From JBGTKH01 sp041744735 (lineage in GTDB: Bacteria > Planctomycetota > Planctomycetia > Pirellulales > Pirellulaceae), in NCBI GenBank assembly GCA_041744735.1, contig JBGTKH010000059.1, forward strand, positions 1 to 5,608: a DNA stretch of 5,608 nucleotides. The letters run 5' to 3'. A program made the translations under genes and the position numbers. A model generated the notes under the pieces. It worked only from the letters and a program-made list of their open reading frames with translations, did no database searches and was not told where the DNA came from. Positions 1-4,855 of this stretch are shown in pieces. How positions within the stretch are numbered: the first letter of the stretch is position 1; each line of letters begins with the position of its first letter.

Positions 1-756
1 GTTACCGGCCGCAGGTCGTTCTTGTCCAGCGAGATCGAACGACTCAAGCGGGACATCGGTGAACGCAAAACGGAGATCGCTGAATTGGATGGGCAGCGTG
101 CCCAACGCCTTGAAGTTCTCAAAACTCACGGGGCTTTGGCTGAGTATTCGCGACTTCAGACGCTACACCAGGAAGCCATGTCTAGATTAGCTGTAATACG
201 CCAACAGATCACGGAGTTGCGGGACCTTGAAGAAGGTCAAAGTCAACTCAAAATCGAACTTGAAACTCTTCGGCAAACGACTCGCCGCGACCTCGACGAG
301 CGAGCCACGGCAAGGGAAATGGCGATTTCGCTTTTCAATTCGAATTCACAATCGCTCTACGAGGCTCCGGGTAGCCTGATCATTGACGTGGAAAAGGGTG
401 GCTACAAGTTTGCCGTGGAAATCGAGCGCGCCGGGGCGACGGGTATCGAGAACATGAAAGTCTTTTGCTACGACCTGACACTCATGCAACTCTGGGCGAA
501 TCGTCCCCACACGCCTGGCCTGTTAATTCACGACAGTCCTATGTTTCACGGTGTCGATGAACGACAAAAGGTACTCGCTTGGTCACGTGCCTGCTCCGAA
601 GCTGAACGTCTTGGATTTCAATACATTTGCATGGTCAACACCGACGAAATTCCATCTCCGGCAGTGATGGGTGAGTTCGACTTGCGTCGTCCGGAATATG
701 AGCGCATCGTCCTAACAGATCGACCAGATGGATGCTTACTCGGTTTCCGTTTTTGA
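1..756 (+). CDS. DUF2326-type coiled-coil ABC ATPase, C-terminal part (ABC-3C-like), 5' truncated by window
   Basis: The frame is open from base 1, so the gene begins outside the window; the TTG at 22 is internal, not a likely start. About 251 residues are visible. Residues ~8-105 are a charged, Leu-rich coiled coil typical of SMC/Rad50-like ATPases. After it comes a globular part with GYKFAVEI, then MKVFCYDLTLMQLW, then LLIHDSPMFHGVDERQ (about 174-188), which resembles a Walker B/D-loop region with His-Asp-Ser in place of the usual Asp-Glu, and an end of TDRPDGCLLGFRF. This order matches what I recall of DUF2326 (Pfam PF10088), the ATPase of ABC-three-component systems, which are predicted anti-phage or conflict modules. 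The P-loop half, and any small middle component or effector, would lie upstream and cannot be seen. By eye the gene is AT-richer than its neighbours, consistent with transfer. It stops at 754-756 (TGA), convergent with hisG 58 bp away. Family call fairly sure; the defence role is inferred. Confidence 0.8.
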   Translation, partial: VTGRRSFLSSEIERLKRDIGERKTEIAELDGQRAQRLEVLKTHGALAEYSRLQTLHQEAMSRLAVIRQQITELRDLEEGQSQLKIELETLRQTTRRDLDERATAREMAISLFNSNSQSLYEAPGSLIIDVEKGGYKFAVEIERAGATGIENMKVFCYDLTLMQLWANRPHTPGLLIHDSPMFHGVDERQKVLAWSRACSEAERLGFQYICMVNTDEIPSPAVMGEFDLRRPEYERIVLTDRPDGCLLGFRF

Positions 757-814
757 GCAACCGCGTGTCCTGTCGCGTCCAGGCTCTGCGGGGCAAGGCA
801 TTGCAGCAGAAATG

Positions 815-1449
815 TCACAGCCGGCAATTGGTGATGCGGGTTTCCAGGATCGCGGAGGCGCCGAGGGCTTCTAGCTGTTCCATGACTTCGATGACTTCGC
901 TGCGGCGGACCATGACGCGGACGGCGCACCAGGCGGGGTCTTCTAGGGCGTTGACGGTGGGCGAGTTGAAGCCGGGGGTGATTTGTTCGGCGTCGGCCAG
1001 TTTGGTGCGCGGGATGTTGTATTCCAGCAGCGAGTAGCTGCGGGCGATCACCACGCCCTCCAGCCGCCGCACGACGCGGTCGGCCGTTTCGGGGTGACGG
1101 CATTGGCGGTTTTGGATCAGCACCGTTTCGTAGCGGCCGATCTCGTCCAGAATCCGCAAGCGGTTGGCGGCCAGCGTGCTGCCGGTTTCGACCAGATCGA
1201 CGATCGCATCGGCTACGCCCAGCGCGATCATGATCTCGACCGAGCCGGACAGGTTGACCAGATGCACGTTGGCCTCGTGCTGCTGCAGAAATTTTTCGGT
1301 GACTCGCGGAAAGCTGGTGGCCACGCGCGAGCGCGGGCGAACAGGCTGCGGTCCTGGCGGCGAAAGCTCAGGCCGGCTTGAGACAACAACTCTTCGGCCT
1401 GTTCGGCCAAGCGGCCTTTGCTGGGAACTCCGATGCGAAAGTTAGTCAT
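815..1449 (-). pseudogene. hisG: ATP phosphoribosyltransferase (hisG), internally deleted and frameshifted
   Basis: HisG joins ATP and PRPP to give phosphoribosyl-ATP, the first step of histidine synthesis. The gene starts with ATG at 1449-1447 (MTNFRIGVPSKGRLAEQAEE) and reads normally to about residue 41 (QDRSLFARAR, ~1327). It then jumps: the family sequence resumes in another frame at VATSFPRVT (1324 downwards) and runs to TGA at 815-817. The second part keeps the signature region (SGSVEIMIALGVADAIVD, GSTLAANRLR) and the C-terminal ACT-like regulatory domain of long-form HisG (WCAVRVMVRRSEV... to ETRITNCRL). Missing is the block around the family's FLRTDDIP / GITGSDL segment of the catalytic domain, roughly 70-80 codons judged from the usual long-form length near 290. 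The phase difference (125 nt between the two in-frame reference codons) means the missing length is 1 modulo 3. As written no functional enzyme can be made. Either a true pseudogene or a local assembly error; hisE just upstream is intact, which makes the loss surprising. Confidence 0.88.
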
Positions 1450-1451
1450 TT

Positions 1452-1479
1452 TTGATTTTTGATTTGCGATTTTCGATTT
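1452..1479 (-). repeat. Tandem 7-bp repeat (AAATCNN x4) just upstream of hisG
   Basis: Read on the minus strand, the hisE-hisG gap is four perfect-period heptamers: AAATCGA, AAATCGC, AAATCAA, AAATCAA. They run into AAATG, a fifth partial unit that contains the hisG start codon. No Shine-Dalgarno sequence is visible for hisG, so an A-rich unstructured leader may take that role. Runs of AAATC of this kind look like a dispersed simple repeat rather than a protein site; this is inference. Confidence 0.75.
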
Positions 1480-1481
1480 AG

Positions 1482-1823
1482 TTAGTGCTCGCGAGCGGCT
1501 TTTTCATCGAGGCCGGAGATGCCGAAGCGGCGGGCTAGTTCGGCTTCGACCTCGCTGAACTTTACGTCGCGATGGCCGAGCATGACCAGCAGATGGTAAA
1601 TCAAATCGGCCGCTTCGTGGACCAGATGCTGCCGCTGCTCGTCGCCAGCATCGGCCGAGCGCGCGGCATCGACCACTTCGGCCGCTTCTTCCATGATCTT
1701 CTGCCCGATCTTCTCCGCGCCGCCAGCGAACAGCGACGTCGTATAAGACCGCGGCGGCGGGTTCGCCTTGCGGTCTTCGATCACGGCCATCAAGCGGGCT
1801 AACACGTTCATCTCAGCAGTCAC
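1482..1823 (-). CDS. hisE: Phosphoribosyl-ATP pyrophosphatase HisE
   Basis: HisE hydrolyses phosphoribosyl-ATP to phosphoribosyl-AMP and pyrophosphate, the second step of histidine synthesis, in the cytoplasm. The 113-residue product is full length and has the family's all-alpha MazG-like pattern: LARLMAVIEDRKANPPPRSYTT at 8-29, LFAGGAEKIGQKIMEEAAEVVDAA at 31-54 with the metal-binding acidic cluster EEAAE (45-49), and HEAADLIYHLLVMLGHRD at 69-86 with the second acidic site EAAD (70-73). It stops with TAA at 1482-1484. The start chosen is GTG at 1823, because AGGGG (minus strand, 1835-1831) sits 7 nt upstream; TTG at 1826 and ATG at 1811 (MNVLARLM, the commonest family beginning) are alternatives. 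It is read before hisG with only a 32-bp gap, so the two are probably one transcript. A stand-alone HisE, not fused to HisI. Family call very sure; only the start is uncertain. Confidence 0.94.
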   Translation of the reverse strand: MTAEMNVLARLMAVIEDRKANPPPRSYTTSLFAGGAEKIGQKIMEEAAEVVDAARSADAGDEQRQHLVHEAADLIYHLLVMLGHRDVKFSEVEAELARRFGISGLDEKAAREH

Positions 1824-1830
1824 CAACTCA

Positions 1831-1835
1831 CCCCT
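1831..1835 (-). promoter_or_regulatory. Probable ribosome binding site of hisE
   Basis: On the minus strand AGGGG lies 7 nt before GTG 1823 and 4 nt before TTG 1826, but 19 nt before ATG 1811. The spacing favours the GTG start. Confidence 0.45.
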
Positions 1836-1865
1836 GTTGCAAATCGCGGTTCGCTTTCACAATTG

Positions 1866-1893
1866 TGGAGTGCGGCGACCCGTCGCCGCTTTA
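1866..1893 (+). repeat. REP-like GC hairpin, copy 1
   Basis: The core GCGGCGAC-CC-GTCGCCGC (1872-1889) is a perfect 8-bp stem with a 2-nt loop, preceded by TGGAGT and followed by TTTA. It is repeated in the same orientation 32 bp further on and in inverse orientation at 2022-2047. This recalls bacterial REP/BIME elements; no transposase is visible here. Confidence 0.75.
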
Positions 1894-1897
1894 ACTT

Positions 1898-1925
1898 TGG
1901 AGTGCGGCGACTCGTCGCCGCTTTA
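1898..1925 (+). repeat. REP-like GC hairpin, copy 2
   Basis: Same unit as at 1866-1893 with a TC loop instead of CC: stem 1904-1911 pairs with 1914-1921. The TGGAGT and TTTA flanks are kept, so the repeat unit extends beyond the stem. Tandem with copy 1 at a 32-bp period. Confidence 0.75.
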
Positions 1926-1952
1926 GGATTTTTGGAGGGCGTTATCAACCGC

Positions 1953-1997
1953 GTAGCCGAAGTTGTGAAACTTCGCAATTCTCACGAATTCCGCTAC
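1953..1997 (+). repeat. GTAGCC palindromic repeat, copy A (full)
   Basis: A 45-bp unit that begins GTAGC and ends GCTAC. It holds two small hairpins: CGAAGTT-GTGA-AACTTCG (1958-1975) and AATTC-TCAC-GAATT (1977-1990). The loops GTGA and TCAC are complementary to each other. The first 35 bp recur at 3064-3098 with a single mismatch (1976 C versus 3087 G). The two copies are in direct orientation and bracket miaA. Confidence 0.75.
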
Positions 1998-2021
1998 GAA
2001 ATCGAAAGCTCCGAAATTCCG

Positions 2022-2047
2022 AAAGCGGAGACGAGTCTCCGCACTCC
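2022..2047 (-). repeat. REP-like GC hairpin, copy 3 (inverted, with paired base change)
   Basis: Read on the minus strand this is GGAGT, then the stem GCGGAGAC-TC-GTCTCCGC, then TTT. It matches copies 1 and 2 except that one C of the stem has become A and its partner G has become T, so the stem stays perfect (2025-2032 with 2035-2042). With copies 1 and 2 in forward orientation it closes a roughly 180-bp BIME-like block. Confidence 0.72.
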
Positions 2048-2093
2048 GAAATCGTAGACCGCGATTGGGTTGATGGCAATTGGACAAAGGGAA

Positions 2094-3047
2094 ATGCAAT
2101 TCACTGACATGACGCACCGCGAAGCAGCGCTGGCCTGTTGGTATTTGACCGGTTCGACGGCGGCGGGCAAGACGGGCGTGGGGTTGGAACTGGCGCGGTT
2201 GCTCGACGCCGAGATCATCTCGCTCGACTCGATGGCCATCTATCGCGGGATGGACGTGGGCACGGCCAAGCCGACGGCGGACCAGCGGCGCCAAGCGCCG
2301 CATCATTTGCTGGACCTGATCGACCCGCACGAAGAGTTCAGCGTTTCGCAATACGTCGACGCGGCACACGCGGCGATCCGCGACATCCGCGGCCGCGGCC
2401 GGCAGGTGCTGTTTGTGGGCGGCACGCCGCTGTATCTGAAAGCCATGCTGCGCGGCATCTTCCAGGGCCCGCCGGCCGACTGGACGTTTCGCGAGCAAGT
2501 GGAAGAGGAAGTGCGCGACGTGGGCTTAGCGGCGCTGCACGAGCGGCTGCGACAGGTCGATCCGCTGTCGGCCGCCAAATTGCACCCCAACGACAAACGC
2601 CGCATCATCCGCGCGCTGGAAGTTTACAAACTGACGGGCCAGCCGATCAGCCACTTGCAAACGCAGTTTGACGAAGGCACGCCAGCCGAGCGCTGCAAAG
2701 TGTTCGTGCTCCAGTGGCCGCGCGACGTGCTGCACCGCCGTATCGACGCCCGTGTTGGTCGCATGTTTGCCTTGGGGCTGGTCCAGGAAGTACAGCGGCT
2801 ACTTGACCGGCATGGCACGCTCAGCCGCACCGCCGCGCAAGCCGTCGGCTATCGCGAAGTGATCGCTCAACTGCACGGTGAACAAAACCTGACTGAAACC
2901 ATTGAGCTCGTAAAGTTCCGCACACACCAATTCGCCCGCCGCCAAGAAACCTGGTTCCGCAGCCTCAGCGAATGCCGCCCCGTGCCGCAAGAAGATCACC
3001 TTACGCCCCCGGAAGTCGCCAAGAGAATCGCCGCTCTTGGTGGATAG
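2094..3047 (+). CDS. miaA: tRNA dimethylallyltransferase MiaA
   Basis: MiaA transfers the dimethylallyl group of DMAPP to N6 of A37 in tRNAs that read U-starting codons (i6A37). About 317 residues, a normal full length. Motifs in order: P-loop GSTAAGKT at 20-27, DSMAIYRGMDVGTAKPT from 45 with the catalytic-region Asp45, PHHLLDLIDP from 69, GGTPLYLKAML at 109-119, HPNDKRRIIRALEVYKLTG from 164, AVGYREV near 255, and THQFARRQETWFR at 277-289. Small departures from the textbook motifs are GSTAAGKT for GPTASGKT, Ala for Gln in DSMQ, and Pro for Gly in GGTGLY; these look tolerated. Start uncertain: ATG 2094 follows AAAGGG closely, ATG 2109 gives the tightest family fit (P-loop near residue 15), and TTG 2070 or ATG 2073 would lengthen it. 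Stop TAG 3045-3047. Divergent from hisE, convergent with the DinB-like gene. Copies of one repeat flank it on both sides. Confidence 0.96.
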   Translation: MQFTDMTHREAALACWYLTGSTAAGKTGVGLELARLLDAEIISLDSMAIYRGMDVGTAKPTADQRRQAPHHLLDLIDPHEEFSVSQYVDAAHAAIRDIRGRGRQVLFVGGTPLYLKAMLRGIFQGPPADWTFREQVEEEVRDVGLAALHERLRQVDPLSAAKLHPNDKRRIIRALEVYKLTGQPISHLQTQFDEGTPAERCKVFVLQWPRDVLHRRIDARVGRMFALGLVQEVQRLLDRHGTLSRTAAQAVGYREVIAQLHGEQNLTETIELVKFRTHQFARRQETWFRSLSECRPVPQEDHLTPPEVAKRIAALGG

Positions 3048-3063
3048 ATAGCGTTGAAAAACG

Positions 3064-3098
3064 GTAGCCGAAGTTGTGAAACTTCGGAATTCTCACGA
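3064..3098 (+). repeat. GTAGCC palindromic repeat, copy B (partial), between convergent genes
   Basis: Matches 34 of 35 bases of copy A (1953-1987). Here the first hairpin is one pair longer: CCGAAGTT-GTGA-AACTTCGG (3068-3087), 8-bp stem. The right third of the unit (AATTCCGCTAC in copy A) is absent. It lies between the stops of miaA and the DinB-like gene, and its last six bases encode the final Ser and the TGA of the DinB-like frame. It could act as a bidirectional stem-loop terminator or transcript end, although there is no T-run. Confidence 0.72.
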
Positions 3099-3429
3099 GT
3101 CACCGCGCCACCCGGTACCGACCCACGGGATGTCTTGGCCAACGTCGAGTCGCAAACGCAAGCTTAACTGAGCGGCGTGATGTTGGGTGTGCCGGATGTT
3201 GCGTACGTGCACTTCGGCGCGAGAGATTTGCAGCCAATCGAAACCGGGACGTTTGTCGAACGACTCGGACGTTTCCACTGCGATGACCGCGGATGCCTTG
3301 TCGCGGCAATGCTGCAGGTAAGTTTTGATGAACGATTTTTCGTAAACCGCCTGCTGCACCACTTCGCGAAGTTCTTCGTAATCGCCAAACATATTGATTG
3401 GCGAGCAGTTCTTTGAACGTGTCGAGCAC
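3093..3429 (-). pseudogene. DinB-like family protein, internally deleted and frameshifted
   Basis: The gene begins with GTG at 3429 (product starts MLDTFKELLANQY), the base right after the TAG of the upstream gene. After about 13 residues the reading changes frame and resumes at FGDYEELREVVQQAVYEK (from about 3389), then continues to TGA at 3093-3095. The rest reads well as a DinB-fold protein: IKTYLQHCRDKASAVIAVE, then RAEVHVRNIRHTQHHAAQLSLRLRLD with the late metal-binding His cluster, then IPWVGTGWR. Full-length relatives, as I recall them, are near 165-175 residues with an early His-bearing helix between these two parts; about 50-60 codons including that helix are missing, and the frame step says the missing length is 2 modulo 3. 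DinB-fold proteins are metal-dependent four-helix enzymes, often thiol transferases; the exact role is unknown. The C-terminal piece alone (ATG 3392) would lack part of the metal site. The last residues come from repeat copy B. Confidence 0.72.
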
Positions 3430-3912
3430 CTAGTCCACCGTTTCCAACTCGTGGTGAAAATGTTTGATTGCTTGAGCCGGATTCAGATTGAAGATGGCTC
3501 GGCCGTCGGTTTGCCATTGATTGCCCGCGAGGCGGAAGATGGCGGTGGCGGCGCGGAGGTTGCCGACGTTTTCGTTGTCTTCCATGCCGCCCCCTTCGAT
3601 CGCCTCGAAGCTGATCGTGACGCCGACCAAGGCTCGCAATTCGCCGGTGTGCCGGTCGCGCGCAAACGACACGGCATCTTCGAAGTCGCAATCCACCCAC
3701 GCTAACCCGCGCGGTTTGCCGCTTTGCGAAGCCAGTGTCAAGAAGCGAGCCTCCAGCCACTCGCGCTGCCGATGAAACATCTCGCGAGCCAGCGCGATTT
3801 GCGCCGGGCCGAATCCCGTTCGTCTTCCCCAAAGAACTGCCGCAGCAATCACCGCCACGACCGCCACGCCGATTGTCACCACCGCCGCCGCAACCCACCA
3901 TGAACCGGGCAT
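3430..3912 (-). CDS. Conserved hypothetical membrane-anchored protein (planctomycete type)
   Basis: About 160 residues. I chose ATG 3912 because GGAG (minus strand, 3925-3922) lies 9 nt upstream; TTG 3918 would add two residues. An N-terminal hydrophobic helix (residues ~5-28, WWVAAAVVTIGVAVV onwards) is followed by Arg residues, so it is likely a single-pass anchor or an uncleaved signal. The soluble part holds AREMFHRQREWLEARFL, GKPRGLAWVDCDFEDAVSFARDR, LRALVGVTISFEAIEGGGMED, NVGNLRAATAIFRL and DGRAIFNLNPAQAIKHF, an alpha/beta pattern that I recognise only as a conserved hypothetical protein in planctomycetes. No catalytic motif is evident. Its TAG (3432-3430) is directly followed by the GTG of the DinB-like gene, so the two were co-translated. 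Function unknown. Confidence 0.8.
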   Translation of the reverse strand: MPGSWWVAAAVVTIGVAVVAVIAAAVLWGRRTGFGPAQIALAREMFHRQREWLEARFLTLASQSGKPRGLAWVDCDFEDAVSFARDRHTGELRALVGVTISFEAIEGGGMEDNENVGNLRAATAIFRLAGNQWQTDGRAIFNLNPAQAIKHFHHELETVD

Positions 3913-4155
3913 GTTCAAACACTCCGTCGCTTCAACAGAAAGAAGCCTTGCCGATTTGACTCGCCGAACCGCTGGCTGCTATTTTATTCTCCCCGCCCCC
4001 GGTTGGGCAACTAGATGTCACACCGTTGCGGCACCCGGTAGCATGAAATAGACTTTCGCACGTCTGTCAGAGGTTCTTCTACATTCAGCGGTACAAAACT
4101 GCGCATTTGCGTCGTATGTAAGGAAACCTCAGTTTTCAGCCGCTCGAGGCAAGAC
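3913..4155. other. Divergent intergenic region
   Basis: About 243 bp between two divergently read genes, so promoters for both are expected. I see no clear -35/-10 pair and no coding sequence. A separated inverted repeat GAGGTT (4070-4075) / AACCTC (4125-4130) could fold the leader of the zinc-ribbon gene, but it is only 6 bp. No strong Shine-Dalgarno sequence precedes ATG 4156. Confidence 0.5.
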
Positions 4156-4851
4156 ATGCCGATTGAAACCAATTGTACCGGATGCGGCCAGCGGATGCGG
4201 GTAGCGGACGAGCACGCGGGGAAGCCAGCCCGTTGCCCGGTCTGCAATACCATTACGTTGATACCGGCCCGCGGGCAAGCGAGCCAGACATTGCCGCTCC
4301 CCACAGGCGGCGGGATGCCGGCGGATGAACCCACATGGTCGATGCAGACGCCCGAAGGCCAGATTTACGGCCCAGTGTCGAAAGCCGAATTAGACGGCTG
4401 GGTGTCGCAGGGCCGCGTGACCGCCGACTGCCAGTTGAAATCCGCCGGAGCCGCCACTTGGCAGCCGGCCGAAGACATCTATCCTTCGCTGCGTCCAGTG
4501 GCTCAATCCAGCGGCCCGCAACGGTCGCCGGCCGGTTCGCCTTTCGGCTCCTCAGGCTCGACAAGCTCGTATGCATCGTCCGCCTATGTCACTCCGCACC
4601 GCGGCGCATTGATTTTCGTGTTGGGCCTGTTGGGGTGGGTCGTCACGTGTCCCATCCTTGCTATCATGGCCTGGGTAATGGGAAGCGCCGACTTGCGCGA
4701 GATGCGCTCCGGGCGGATGGACCCGGCGGGCATGGGACTCACGCAAGCCGGGCAGGTCCTCGGGATGATCTATTCGATGCTGTGGATTCTGGTCTTCCTG
4801 TTGTTCCTGTTCATAATCTTGATCGGTGTGGCGGCCGGCGCCGTGACTTAG
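4156..4851 (+). CDS. Zinc-ribbon / GYF-like / two-helix membrane protein (paralogue 1)
   Basis: A 231-residue protein with four parts. Residues 1-36 form a zinc ribbon with Cys pairs C7-x2-C10 and C27-x2-C30 (TNCTGCGQRMRV, ARCPVCNT). Residues 61-112 are a GYF_2-like domain (WSMQTPEGQIYGPVSKAELDGWV, then WQPAEDIYPSLR). Residues 113-146 are a Ser/Gly/Pro-rich linker. Residues 151-175 and 201-228 are two membrane helices around a short loop (GSADLREMRSGRMDPAGMGLTQAG), resembling DUF4190-type tails. GYF domains usually bind proline-rich peptides, so an adaptor role at the inner membrane is inferred, with ribbon and GYF facing the cytoplasm. The start is ATG 4156 (MPIETNCTGCGQ); its paralogue begins the same way. 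Stop TAG 4849-4851, 4 bp before the second copy. Precise function unknown. Confidence 0.87.
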   Translation: MPIETNCTGCGQRMRVADEHAGKPARCPVCNTITLIPARGQASQTLPLPTGGGMPADEPTWSMQTPEGQIYGPVSKAELDGWVSQGRVTADCQLKSAGAATWQPAEDIYPSLRPVAQSSGPQRSPAGSPFGSSGSTSSYASSAYVTPHRGALIFVLGLLGWVVTCPILAIMAWVMGSADLREMRSGRMDPAGMGLTQAGQVLGMIYSMLWILVFLLFLFIILIGVAAGAVT

Positions 4852-4855
4852 ACGA

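Larger units (their letters stand above)
1824..2093. other. Divergent hisE/miaA intergenic region, repeat-filled
   Basis: About 270 bp between the divergently read hisE and miaA. Most of it is the three REP-like hairpins and copy A of the GTAGCC repeat. Promoters for both genes should lie here, but I see no convincing -35/-10 pair. The open frames crossing it on both strands are short, run through the repeats, and carry no recognisable protein sequence. Confidence 0.6.

Noticed and set aside
757..814. Intrinsic terminator between the DUF2326 gene and hisG
   Set aside because: Only weak partial pairing around GCGGGGC/GCAATGCC and no T-run.
618..1103. 161-residue open frame on the minus strand across the DUF2326 end and hisG
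   Set aside because: Arg/Pro-rich out-of-frame reading of hisG that also runs antisense into the DUF2326 gene.
983..1381. 132-residue open frame on the plus strand across hisG
   Set aside because: It is the antisense of clear HisG sequence; Arg/Gly/Asp-rich composition and no family pattern.
815..1449. Programmed frameshift in hisG
   Set aside because: A frame slip would join two complete halves; here an internal block of the domain is absent, so slipping could not restore the protein.
1866..2047. CRISPR array
   Set aside because: Repeats differ in orientation and spacing, are themselves hairpins, and have no regular unique spacers or cas genes.
1923..2498. 191-residue minus-strand frame through the repeats and the start of miaA
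   Set aside because: Overlaps miaA in antisense and passes through both repeat families; no recognisable protein pattern.
2138..2671. 177-residue plus-strand frame inside miaA
   Set aside because: Out-of-frame shadow of a GC-rich gene whose correct frame has all MiaA motifs.
3164..3922. 252-residue minus-strand frame spanning the anchored protein and the DinB-like gene
   Set aside because: Gly/Arg/Ser-rich shadow; the real frames at 3430-3912 and 3093-3429 carry coherent domains.
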